DNA of 64,000 nt from Pseudomonadota bacterium (lineage in GTDB: Bacteria > Pseudomonadota > Gammaproteobacteria > Xanthomonadales > Rhodanobacteraceae), in assembly GCA_023388255.1 (NCBI GenBank), contig JAEWGO010000022.1:33428-97427 (forward strand), given 5' to 3'. The position numbers and the translations under genes were made by a program. Shown piece by piece: positions 45,927 through 54,741 of this stretch. Each line of letters begins with the position of its first letter. Within the stretch, counting starts at the first letter, position 1. The notes under the pieces are model-generated. The model did no database searches and was not told the origin of the DNA. It saw nothing but the letters and a program-made list of their open reading frames with translations.

Positions 45927-46702
45927 CCCATGCACCGGACAAACCCGGAATTCCGGATCATGTTGGCGCGGCACTCGGTGCCGCGGCCAGCGATATCGGC
46001 CGACGTGCCGGATCCAGTCTGTCGATCGCGAGGATCACCGAACCTCACCCGCTGACGACGCGTGCACTCGAGCAACGCGGGATGATCCATCGCGATGAAT
46101 CGGCCCGCAGGGAGGCTGATGCGTTCCGCGAGATGCGCACCCGATTGCTCGCCTTGGGTGGCGAGCAGAACTTCGTGACCATGGTGGCGTCGATCAGTCC
46201 GCGCTCGGGCGCCAGTTTCGTGGCACGCAACCTTGCCGCAGCGTTTGCATTCGACGACACCCGGACGGCATTGCTGATCGATTGCGATCTGCGCCATGCG
46301 GCACAACATGCCGCACTGGGCGTGGAGCCGACCAACGGCGGCCTTATCGACTACCTCGACCATCCTGGCATCGGCATCGAGAAGATCCTCTATCACACCG
46401 GCATCCCGAGGCTGCGCCTGATACCGGCAGGCTCGCGACGCGAACTCGGCGGGGAATATTTCTCGTCGTTCCGCATGCGTGCAACACTCGATTCGCTGCG
46501 CGGCCGCTATCCGGATCGCTATCTGTTCCTCGATGGGCCGACCGTGAAGGGTTCGCCGGACGCGCGGATACTTGCCGATCTTGCCGATTTCGTCGTCCTC
46601 GTGGTCGGTTATGGCCGCGATACGCCGACCGCCATCAACAAGGCCATCGCCAGCTTCGATCCGAACAAATTGGCAGGCGTGGTGTTCAACCACATTCCCT
46701 AG
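45923..46702 (+). CDS. BY-kinase-like ATPase with degenerate Walker A (XrtA/EPS-associated)
   Basis: The 259-residue protein belongs to the CpsD/CapB tyrosine autokinase family by its Walker A' LLIDCDLR (Asp120, Asp122) and its position after the chain-length protein. The Walker A region reads SPRSGASF (residues 92-99), so the lysine needed for ATP phosphate binding is Ala97. No tyrosine cluster occurs at the C-terminus (...GVVFNHIP). It is probably a kinase-dead regulator or nucleotide-binding partner. The ATG overlaps the previous stop (ATGA). Confidence 0.85.
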   Translation: MTHAPDKPGIPDHVGAALGAAASDIGRRAGSSLSIARITEPHPLTTRALEQRGMIHRDESARREADAFREMRTRLLALGGEQNFVTMVASISPRSGASFVARNLAAAFAFDDTRTALLIDCDLRHAAQHAALGVEPTNGGLIDYLDHPGIGIEKILYHTGIPRLRLIPAGSRRELGGEYFSSFRMRATLDSLRGRYPDRYLFLDGPTVKGSPDARILADLADFVVLVVGYGRDTPTAINKAIASFDPNKLAGVVFNHIP

Positions 46703-46767
46703 ATCCCGGATCCTCTGTACGCACGAGGCGGGCCGGCGGTACGGTATCGAGAACGGGAGGAAACGAT

Positions 46768-48105
46768 ATGGCGCTGCTTCGTTCTGTGGGGCACGTTCTC
46801 GGATTGACGTTATTCGTCTTCGCATGGACCGAGGTGCATGCGGCGCGCTTCGACTACCGGCTCGAGCTGGGTATCGAACACAACGACAACGTCAACCTGA
46901 GCGAGAACGATCCGGTATCGCAGAACATCCTGGAGCCGGCGCTGGGTTTCACGTTCAGCCAGGAAGGCTCCGATGTCCAGGCGCGGGCCGAAGGGATCCT
47001 CCAGTACCGCGACTATCTGGGCGGCGCGTTCGGCAACGAGTTGCGCAGCCAACTCGGCGGCCATCTGAATTGGGTCATGCTGCCTGAACGGCTCAGCATG
47101 GTCGTCGAGGACTACCTCGGCGTGCAGCCCATCAACACGCTGCTCCTCGATGCACCCGCCAATGTGCAGCAGACCAATGTGCTCGCGGTCGGACCGAATC
47201 TGAATTTCCGGCTTGGCACGGCGACTCACGGCCAAGTCGAATTGCGCTACATCAACAGTTACGCGGAAGATACGCGTGAATTCGACTCGAATCGCCTGGA
47301 TGGTGCCTTGCGCGTCATTCGGGATCTGACCGCGACCAGCCAATTGTCCGGCAACGTGCAGGTCGAGCATGTCGACTTCACCCATTCCACCGAAAATCCG
47401 AACTACGACCGCTACAACCTTTATGCGCGATACGCACGCACGCTGCGCTTGTTCGACTATGCGATCGATCTCGGCTACACGGCGATCGACAGCGGGCCTC
47501 CGTTTGGCAACCATGCCAAGCCGCTGCTGCGCGCGAACGCCGACTGGCGGCCCAGCGAGCGCAGCACGATCACGCTGAGAGCCGCGCATCAGTACTCCGA
47601 TGCCGCATCCGGCATGATCGACACGCTGGAGCTGGGCGTGAAGCCGAGTCTTGGATTGCCGATTCCTACCAGCATCGCGACCGGTGGTGCGGTGACCAGC
47701 TCGTCACCCTATCTGGAGAGCCGTTTCGACCTTGGCTACACTTATCGCATCGAGCAGGGTGCCATAGGAGCGGAAGCCTTCTACGACAAGCTGCAGTACT
47801 TGAATGAGGGCCTGATCCCGGACCAGGGCGAGTTGAACCGGAGCGTACGCGGCGGCAACGTGGTCGCAACGTGGCTGCTGCTGCCGGAACTGACACTCGG
47901 CGCAAACGTCACCGCGGATCATGTGCGCTACAGCACTATCGCCCGCACCGACAAGGATCTGACTTTCGGCGTATTTCTGCTTCAGCAATGGGCACGCCAC
48001 TGGAGCTGGCGCCTGAACCTCGCGCACTACAAGCGCGACAGCACGGCACCCGGCCAGGGCGCAAGCCAGAACCTCATCTATTTCGGCATCGCCTACACGC
48101 GATGA
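46768..48105 (+). CDS. Outer-membrane beta-barrel protein of the EPS locus
   Basis: The 445-residue protein starts with a signal peptide (MALLRSVGHVLGLTLFVFAWTEVHA) followed by alternating amphipathic strands through to a C-terminal aromatic/charged end (LIYFGIAYTR). FDYRLELGIEHNDNVNLSEND at the mature N-terminus is typical of the XrtA/PEP-CTERM system-associated barrel family (TIGR03016-like). It likely acts as the outer-membrane exit or scaffold for the polymer, replacing the large Wza pore. GGGAGG lies nine bases before the ATG. Confidence 0.82.
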   Translation: MALLRSVGHVLGLTLFVFAWTEVHAARFDYRLELGIEHNDNVNLSENDPVSQNILEPALGFTFSQEGSDVQARAEGILQYRDYLGGAFGNELRSQLGGHLNWVMLPERLSMVVEDYLGVQPINTLLLDAPANVQQTNVLAVGPNLNFRLGTATHGQVELRYINSYAEDTREFDSNRLDGALRVIRDLTATSQLSGNVQVEHVDFTHSTENPNYDRYNLYARYARTLRLFDYAIDLGYTAIDSGPPFGNHAKPLLRANADWRPSERSTITLRAAHQYSDAASGMIDTLELGVKPSLGLPIPTSIATGGAVTSSSPYLESRFDLGYTYRIEQGAIGAEAFYDKLQYLNEGLIPDQGELNRSVRGGNVVATWLLLPELTLGANVTADHVRYSTIARTDKDLTFGVFLLQQWARHWSWRLNLAHYKRDSTAPGQGASQNLIYFGIAYTR

Positions 48106-48163
48106 CGCGGTCACCACACAACCGACGCGGACTTGGGCGAACGATGGCAGCGGGACCGAAATC

Positions 48164-49144
48164 ATGAAACCGATCCTCGTGACCGGCGGCGCCGGCTACA
48201 TCGGCAGCCATGTCGCCCGCCAGCTCAGGGATCGCGGCGAACGCGTCATCGTGCTCGACAATCTCTCGACCGGTTTTCGCGACGCGGTGCTGGGTGGCGA
48301 ATTGATCGTCGGCGACACCGGCGACCGCGATCTGGTTACGCACATTCTCGCCCACCATGCGATCGATACGGTGATGCATTTCGCGGCGCATACCATCGTG
48401 CCCGAGTCGGTAAGCGACCCGCTCAAGTACTATGGCAACAACACCTGCGCGACCCGCAATCTGCTCGCCTGCTGCGCGGCGACCGGAGTACGACACTTCG
48501 TGTTCTCCTCGACGGCCGCGGTGTATGGCATGCCGGCATCGGGCATCGCCGACGAAGACACGCCGACGATGCCGATCAATCCGTACGGCAGCTCCAAATT
48601 GATGAGCGAGATGATGCTGCGCGATCTGTCCGCCGCCAGCGCGTTGCGTCATGTCATCCTGCGCTACTTCAATGTCGCCGGCTGCGATCCCGGCGGCCGC
48701 ATCGGGCAGTCGACCGCAAACGCAACGCTGCTGGTCAAGGTCGCGTGCGAACACGCGGTTGGCAAGCGCGCGCAGCTGTCGATTTTTGGTACCGACTATG
48801 ACACTCCGGACGGCACCTGCATCCGCGACTACATCCACGTCGACGACCTTGCGGCGGCCCATCTCGCCGCGCTGGATCATCTGCGCAACGACGGTGCGTC
48901 GTTGACGCTCAATTGCGGATACGGTCGCGGCTACAGCGTGCGCGAAGTGATCGATGCGGTCTCCAAGGTCAGCGGCAAACGCCTCGACGTGAATGAACAG
49001 CCGAGACGGCCCGGTGATCCACCCATGCTCATCGCGCGCAGCGACAGGTTGCGGAGCGTGCTGGCGTGGGCGCCGCGGCACGATGATCTCGAGTTCATCG
49101 TACGCACCGCGATGGCATGGGAGCGCCAGCGCGCATCGGTGTGA
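48164..49144 (+). CDS. galE: UDP-glucose 4-epimerase
   Basis: The 326-residue extended SDR has TGGAGYIGSH at the N-terminus (residues 7-16), the catalytic serine region FSSTAAVYG, and YGSSK (catalytic Tyr and Lys) in NPYGSSKLMSE. RYFNVAGCDP and IRDYIHVDDLA match GalE. It interconverts UDP-Glc and UDP-Gal (and possibly UDP-GlcNAc/GalNAc) for the polysaccharide. A decayed acyltransferase follows. Confidence 0.95.
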   Translation: MKPILVTGGAGYIGSHVARQLRDRGERVIVLDNLSTGFRDAVLGGELIVGDTGDRDLVTHILAHHAIDTVMHFAAHTIVPESVSDPLKYYGNNTCATRNLLACCAATGVRHFVFSSTAAVYGMPASGIADEDTPTMPINPYGSSKLMSEMMLRDLSAASALRHVILRYFNVAGCDPGGRIGQSTANATLLVKVACEHAVGKRAQLSIFGTDYDTPDGTCIRDYIHVDDLAAAHLAALDHLRNDGASLTLNCGYGRGYSVREVIDAVSKVSGKRLDVNEQPRRPGDPPMLIARSDRLRSVLAWAPRHDDLEFIVRTAMAWERQRASV

Positions 49145-49198
49145 CCTGCGCAGTGCCGAGCACGGCGGCAACGCTGCTTCCGCGATGCGCAATGCTCC

Positions 49199-49911
49199 AT
49201 GACGGAACCGGTCGCCAAGGCAAGCCCGATCGGTGCGCAAACCGTGGTCGATCCGTTGCGACGCGCGCTGTGCCCATCGCGCATCCCAGGCCTCGACTTT
49301 CTTCGGGCAGTGGCCGCGCTGCCCGTACCGCCAAACCAGTGCGGCTTGTATTGCGTGTGGCCGCTTGCGCTGTTCGACAGCGGGTTCGGCGTCGAAATGT
49401 TCTTCGTTCCAAGTGGACTTTCCCTTCATCTGCTTGCTCCTCGATAGTTCGAGAGCACAGGCACCGTCCGCCCCGGGGCGCCCTGTCAATGGCGTGCGAT
49501 GCGCTTCGCCCCCTGGATTTCATACCTAACTTCATCGAAGTCGCGCGAAAAGCGTTGGGGCGCTCGACTTCGCGCGACCACGGCTCCGGCCTCGTTGACA
49601 CGGTTGTATGGTTCGATGGAGTTCAAGTACGGCATCGCCTACGCAGTCGAACCACTCTTCGTGATGCTGCTGATGCCCTCGGTGATTCTCGCGGCTGCGG
49701 GTACCGGCGTGCTCGGGCACGCACGCAACGCGTGGCCTATAGTCATGGGCAGGTTTCCCATGAAATCCACCTGTTCCATCCGCTGGTGATGCACTCCGTG
49801 ACCGACGCGCCGGAATGCCGTTCGATGCCCGCGTCGTTGTCGATAGCGCTCTCTCTATACTTGATACTTGCTGCCATCCTCTCCCCCTTACGTGCCCTTC
49901 CGTTTCCTTGA
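49199..49911 (+). pseudogene. Decayed acyltransferase-3 (OafA-type) gene
   Basis: No intact gene spans 49145-49983. Three fragments resemble membrane acyltransferases that O-acetylate polysaccharides: RIPGLDFLRAVAALPV and FGVEMFFVPSGLS (frame 2, 49199-49447, then a stop), YAVEPLFVMLLMPSVILAAA (frame 2, about 49630-49700), and VSHEIHLFHPLVMHSV with LYLILAAILSPL (frame 1, 49753-49908). The catalytic His segment after the first block is missing, and the whole is about half normal length. At least one stop and one frameshift are needed to join them. It looks like a lost O-acetylation function. Confidence 0.75.
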
Positions 49912-49983
49912 GTCGCCGCGTCGCCGACGTTTGAGCGGCAAGCGTGAACGTTCCACCATTGCCGAGCCACCCCAGAAGCCAGC

Positions 49984-51162
49984 ATGCAAAGAATCGCCAT
50001 CGTGACACCGATGCTCCCGGTCCCTTACGACCTGACGCGGGGGCGTTACATCCACGAAATCGCGGGATCACTGGCCAAGCTTGCGCATGTCCGCGTGTTC
50101 TTCATGCAACAAGCCTATCCACGCTTGCCGGGACTTCACCCACGCAGCGTCCTGTCAGGCCGGGTGGGCTCCGACTACCGCCTTCCGGATGTCGATGTCG
50201 AAACGTTTTCCTACCCGGCGATACCCGGGCTTTCGCGTGTGCTGAACGGTTTCGTCGCGAGTCGCGCACTCACGCCGCGCCTGCGCTCGTTCGAACCGGA
50301 TCTCGTTCTCGCCTACTGGGTCTATCCCGATGGCGCGGCAGCGCTGCGCAGCGCGCGCGCGCTCGGGCTGCCATGCGTGGTTGGCGCGCTCGGCTCCGAC
50401 ATCCACGTGCGCTCCGGGTTCAACCACGTGATGACGCGCCATACGATCGCCGGGGTCGATGCGCTCGTGACCGTCAGCGAAGCGATGCGGCAGACCGCGA
50501 TCGCGGAGTTCGGCGCCCTGCCCGACAAGGTGCACACGATCATCAACGGCTACAACACCGCGGTGTTTCATCCCAGACCGCAGGCTGTGATGCGCGCGCG
50601 CCTGGCAATCGCATCCGATGCGCGCCTGATCGTCTATGTTGGACGATTCGTCGAAGCCAAGGGCATGCGCGAACTGCTTGCGGCATTCCAGTTGCTTGGC
50701 CAGGCCAACCCGCAAGCCCGCCTCGCACTCGTTGGAGACGGTGTGATGCGCCAGGAGCTGATCGACCTGGTGCAGGCGGCCAACCTCGGCGAGCGCGTCG
50801 TGATGCCGGGTGGATTGGCGCCGGAACACGTCGCCGAATGGATAGGCGCCGCGGATGTGCTTACGTTGCCGAGCTGGTCGGAAGGCTATCCGAATGTCGT
50901 GGTCGAGGCGATCGCGTGCGGCTGTCCGGTGGTCGCGACCGATGTTGGCGGTACGCGCGAGATCGTCAACGCGACAAACGGCATCCTGATCCCGCCACGC
51001 GATCCACTGGCGTTGCAGGCAGCGCTTGAAACAGCGCTGGCATCGGAATGGGACCGCGCCGGGATGGCTGCATCCATGCAACGGACCTGGGATGACGTGG
51101 CGAGCGAGACGCTGGATGTGTGCGAGCGCACCCTCTCCGTCGCACGCAGGCGGCACGCCTGA
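49984..51162 (+). CDS. Glycosyltransferase family 4
   Basis: The 392-residue GT-B enzyme has the N-terminal acceptor domain starting IAIVTPMLPVPYDLTRGRYIHE cut to its first 20 residues, the linker VGALGSDIH, the donor-domain start IVYVGRFVEAKGM, and the retaining GT4 EX7E motif in SWSEGYPNVVVEAIACG. It transfers a hexose or HexNAc from a nucleotide donor to the growing lipid-linked repeat in the cytoplasm. The specific sugar cannot be read from sequence. Confidence 0.9.
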   Translation: MQRIAIVTPMLPVPYDLTRGRYIHEIAGSLAKLAHVRVFFMQQAYPRLPGLHPRSVLSGRVGSDYRLPDVDVETFSYPAIPGLSRVLNGFVASRALTPRLRSFEPDLVLAYWVYPDGAAALRSARALGLPCVVGALGSDIHVRSGFNHVMTRHTIAGVDALVTVSEAMRQTAIAEFGALPDKVHTIINGYNTAVFHPRPQAVMRARLAIASDARLIVYVGRFVEAKGMRELLAAFQLLGQANPQARLALVGDGVMRQELIDLVQAANLGERVVMPGGLAPEHVAEWIGAADVLTLPSWSEGYPNVVVEAIACGCPVVATDVGGTREIVNATNGILIPPRDPLALQAALETALASEWDRAGMAASMQRTWDDVASETLDVCERTLSVARRRHA

Positions 51163-51217
51163 ACGAAGGCAGGCAGGGCGCATTCGCAGTTGAAGCAGCC
51201 AAGGCTTTCGGAGCATC

Positions 51218-52735
51218 ATGGCGGGGTCGTCTGTCAGGACGCCCGCCGTGCACAGCACCAAGAAAGTCCTGTTGCTCGAGTTGAACGAGGTCAACTGGCG
51301 TGTCGTCGATCGCCTGACCGAGCAGCACGGCCATGCGTACCTGCCGAATTTCCAGCGACTGCGCACAGCCGGCGCATGGGCCACCCAGACCGCCATCGAG
51401 CATCCGCCCCATCTGGATCCATGGATCACGTGGGTCACGCTGCACACCGGAGTTCCGCGCGAGGTTCATGGCGCCGCGGTGCTTGAGCAGGACGCTGCGA
51501 GCATTTCTGCACCGCGTCTGTGGGACTATGCCGTCGAAGGCGGTCGATCGATCGGCGTTTTCGGCAGCATCAGCGCCTTTCCGCCACGTCCGGTCCCGGG
51601 TTTCATCGTACCCGGACCGTTCGCCCCGAGCGATGAAACGTATCCGGATTCGCTGCAGCCGATCCAGGCGTTGAACCGTCTCGGCACGAGCCTGCACAAC
51701 CGCACACGCAAGTCGGTCACGATGTCTGGAGCAGTGCGCAATGCATTCAATCTCCTGCGGCTGGGCATGCGCATGCGCACGCTGTTCGGAGTCGGCCGCC
51801 AACTCGCGCTGGAGCGCGTTTCGAACGCACACAAGTGGCGCCGGGTCAGTTTGCAGCCACTGCTGAATTTCGATTTCTTCGCGCACCTGTATCGCACGTT
51901 TCGCCCGGATTTCGCGACTTGGCACACCAATCACGCAGCCCATTACATGCATCACTACTGGCGCGCATGGGACGACACCGGCTTCGCGGTGCAGGCGACC
52001 GCGGCGGAACGCGCGCAGTTCGGGGACGCCGTCCCGTACGGCTATCGCGTGTGCGACCGGCTGATCGGCGACTTCCTGCGGCTGATCGACGACAACACCG
52101 TGCTGGTCGTCGCATCCAGCATGGGGCAGCAGCCGTTCGTAACCGAACGCTATCAGTCCGGGAAGATCGTCGTCCGCTTCCTCGATATCGAACGCATTCT
52201 CGACATTACCGGCCGCGACGGGATACGCGAAGTGGTACCGACGATGGTTCCGCAGTGGAACCTGCACGTACCGGATCAAGCCATGCGCGCTCAGCTGCGC
52301 GCACAGTTCCAGGCTGCGAGGCGCGTCGTCGCCGGCAAGGAAGATGCGGCCATCAGCGTCGAGGAGACCGGAGATCTGCTCACCATCACTCCGCTCGGCC
52401 TCGCGACCAAGCCTGCCGGCATCCGCTACCACTTTCCGCTCAGCGAACGCTCGCCACCTGCCGGCTATGCCATCGACGAATTGTTCGCGACGGACGCGCC
52501 CACGACGAAACAGGGCATGCACCATCCGGCCGGCCTGCTGGCTTTCATCGGCAGCGAAATCCAATCCGGCGTGCATCTGGCAGACTGCACGAATCTCGAT
52601 GTCGCGCCCACTGTACTGGCGCTGCTGGGATTGCCGGTTCCGGCGGTGATGCATGGCCGCATACTCAGCGAAGCCTGGGACGCGACGCCCCAGGTCCCGC
52701 GCGCCAGGACCGGCCTCGCAGCGACGACTGGATAG
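51218..52735 (+). CDS. Alkaline-phosphatase-superfamily protein of the EPS locus
   Basis: The 505-residue protein has a phosphodiesterase/phosphatase-type fold pattern: an opening strand KKVLLLELNEVNW, YLPNFQRLRTAGAW and HPPHLDPWITWVTLHTG near residues 60-80, and the C-terminal LDVAPTVLALLGLPVPAVMHGR. The metal-binding Asp of the first strand is Glu/Asn here, so catalysis by the standard two-metal site is doubtful. GGAG is five bases before the ATG. There is no signal peptide, so it is cytoplasmic unless anchored. It may transfer or remove phosphate-linked groups from the glycan. Confidence 0.7.
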   Translation: MAGSSVRTPAVHSTKKVLLLELNEVNWRVVDRLTEQHGHAYLPNFQRLRTAGAWATQTAIEHPPHLDPWITWVTLHTGVPREVHGAAVLEQDAASISAPRLWDYAVEGGRSIGVFGSISAFPPRPVPGFIVPGPFAPSDETYPDSLQPIQALNRLGTSLHNRTRKSVTMSGAVRNAFNLLRLGMRMRTLFGVGRQLALERVSNAHKWRRVSLQPLLNFDFFAHLYRTFRPDFATWHTNHAAHYMHHYWRAWDDTGFAVQATAAERAQFGDAVPYGYRVCDRLIGDFLRLIDDNTVLVVASSMGQQPFVTERYQSGKIVVRFLDIERILDITGRDGIREVVPTMVPQWNLHVPDQAMRAQLRAQFQAARRVVAGKEDAAISVEETGDLLTITPLGLATKPAGIRYHFPLSERSPPAGYAIDELFATDAPTTKQGMHHPAGLLAFIGSEIQSGVHLADCTNLDVAPTVLALLGLPVPAVMHGRILSEAWDATPQVPRARTGLAATTG

Positions 52736-52819
52736 CTCGGGATTTTCGGCAGGTACAGTTCCGGGAGTACCTGCCGCAGCGGAAACCGCACGCGCCGCCA
52801 CGCCACGCGGACGTCGGCG

Positions 52820-53344
52820 TCAAAGGGATGCAGGGACAGGATCCCTCGCCTGGACCGGTCTGGCAGGAATGCCGACCACGGTCACCCCCGGCGCCACATC
52901 ATCGAGGACCACCGCGTTCGCACCGATCCGCGCTCCCGTTCCCAGGCTGACGCCGCCGATGACCTTCGCGCCGGAACCGATGAAGATGTCGTCACCCAGC
53001 ATGGGGGTACGGCCACGATTGTCGCCAATGACCACGCCGCTCTCGATCCATACGTTGCGTCCGCCGCGCACAGCCGAATTGATCACCACACCGACGGGAT
53101 GAATCAGCACGAGACCCGGGCCGAATTGCACATGCACGCCAAGCACGCAACCGTTTAGGCATTTGTTCAACCAGTGCGGCAGCAACGCCAGCGGCGCAAG
53201 GCGCCAGCGCACCAGCGCAGCCTGCATGCGGTAGAGCGCATTGGCCAGTGTACCGTCGGCGAAGATCGCCCGTGCCAGTGAACACGATTGGCCATACTGC
53301 GAGTACAGCGCCTGCTTGGCTCGCAGATCAGCCAGCAGATTCAT
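52820..53344 (-). CDS. Serine-acetyltransferase-like hexapeptide transferase
   Basis: The 174-residue protein has a left-handed beta-helix C-terminal half with hexapeptide turns (VIGDNRGRTPMLGDDIFIGSGA, GANAVVLDDVAPGVTVVGIPA shortened: residues about 110-165). The N-terminal helical region (NLLADLRAKQALYSQYGQ) is of CysE type. Within polysaccharide loci such proteins O-acetylate sugars rather than serine. The ATG overlaps the stop codon of the upstream minus-strand glycosyltransferase by one base, so they form a unit. Confidence 0.85.
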   Translation of the reverse strand: MNLLADLRAKQALYSQYGQSCSLARAIFADGTLANALYRMQAALVRWRLAPLALLPHWLNKCLNGCVLGVHVQFGPGLVLIHPVGVVINSAVRGGRNVWIESGVVIGDNRGRTPMLGDDIFIGSGAKVIGGVSLGTGARIGANAVVLDDVAPGVTVVGIPARPVQARDPVPASL

Positions 53345-54603
53345 CACGCGAGTTCCCGCTGCTTCAGCGTGAGATGGAAATCGACCAGCTGGAGTATGTT
53401 GTTGCGCCACTGCCGCTCGGTCGCGACATAGGTGCGTGCTGCGGCGCCAACCCTTTTGAGGGTCGCCTCATCGCGGCTGCGCGCGAGCACGGCCTGCACC
53501 GCCGCATCAAGATCACCGGCCTTGAACATCCAGCCGGTCTCGCCTTCACGCACGACTTCCTGTATCGGTTCGAAATCGGGTGCCACCGGTGGCACCGCAC
53601 AGGCCATGAACTCGAACAATTTGACCGGCGAGGTGTAGTCGCCCGCGTTCGGCAGGATCGCCATATCCATCGCGGCGAGCAGGCCTGGCACCGCATCGTG
53701 TGCGACACGGCCCGTCAGGATCACGCGCTGCGCGAGTCCATGCTCCTCGATATAGGCATTCAAAGCAGCGAAGGTAGCACCGTCGCCCACGAGCAGCAGC
53801 TTCAGATGGGGCGCCGAGTCGAGCTGCGATGCGATGCGGCGCACGAAGTCGTCGATCGCATGCCAGGGTACGAATGCACCGAGATAGCCACACACCACGT
53901 GACCATCGAGCTTCCATTTCTCGCGCGCTGCAGCGCGCTGTTCGGCGGTGAAGCTGAAGTCGGCGATATTCGCGGCGTTCGGCGTCACGATCGTGGGCGC
54001 GATCGCGCCGTGTGCGGCAAGTGCACGATCGCGAAACACGCCGGAGACGAAGACCAGTCCGGCTGCACGGCGAAACACCCAATGCTCGATCGCCATCGCG
54101 AGACGCTGGAAGAACAGCGGCCGCACCCGGAACACGGTGGCCGAATCATTGATTTCGAGGATGATCGGCAGTTTCCGCCAGCGCGCCACCAGTACTGGCG
54201 CAAACATGAACAACGAATAGCGTTCGTAGATGAAATCCACGTCGCGGTTGCGGAACAGGTAGGCAAGGATGCGCGTGCCGGCAATCAGGTTGTAGGTCAC
54301 CTCCGCGAGCTCGAACAACGGCTCAGGACACCTGGACAGCAGTCGCATCCACCAGCGCGCCTGGCGCGTCGGTGACATCGCCTTGGGGCTGGCATATGGA
54401 TCGGCACCCGGCAGCGACATGATGTCGACGGCGACGCCTTCTGCGCGAAGCGCATCCGCAATCCCGCGGATATGCACGCCTTCCACCGCCTTGCCCTGTG
54501 TCCGGTGGTGATAGAGTACCCGGCGCACCGGGAGTGCTTCAGGGGCAGTCGGCGCGTTCTCGTTCATGGCCACATCGGTACCGGCAGCCGCGGGAGAGTT
54601 CAT
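53344..54603 (-). CDS. Glycosyltransferase family 4
   Basis: The 419-residue GT-B enzyme contains RRVLYHHRTQGKAVEGVHI near the N-terminus, VVCGYLGAFVPWHAIDDFVR at the domain linker, and a donor site with ILPNAGDYTSPVKLFEFMACAVP (the ExxE-type region). Closest in pattern to sugar transferases of the WcaC/WsbE-like group. Start choice between 54603 and 54567 is uncertain because neither has a clear ribosome-binding site; the longer form is annotated. It is divergent from the polymerase gene and probably shares its promoter region. Confidence 0.85.
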   Translation of the reverse strand: MNSPAAAGTDVAMNENAPTAPEALPVRRVLYHHRTQGKAVEGVHIRGIADALRAEGVAVDIMSLPGADPYASPKAMSPTRQARWWMRLLSRCPEPLFELAEVTYNLIAGTRILAYLFRNRDVDFIYERYSLFMFAPVLVARWRKLPIILEINDSATVFRVRPLFFQRLAMAIEHWVFRRAAGLVFVSGVFRDRALAAHGAIAPTIVTPNAANIADFSFTAEQRAAAREKWKLDGHVVCGYLGAFVPWHAIDDFVRRIASQLDSAPHLKLLLVGDGATFAALNAYIEEHGLAQRVILTGRVAHDAVPGLLAAMDMAILPNAGDYTSPVKLFEFMACAVPPVAPDFEPIQEVVREGETGWMFKAGDLDAAVQAVLARSRDEATLKRVGAAARTYVATERQWRNNILQLVDFHLTLKQRELA

Positions 54604-54741
54604 GGTTTGCGAGCTTAGCAGGCCGGCGTGGCGTTTGAGGATCCGCGGCGCCGATCCCCACCAACAGGCGTTTGCGGCACGCGGATATGCCGCACGATCG
54701 CCTGGACCGCGCACGCGAACCCCAATTGGTTGCCGCCCGGC

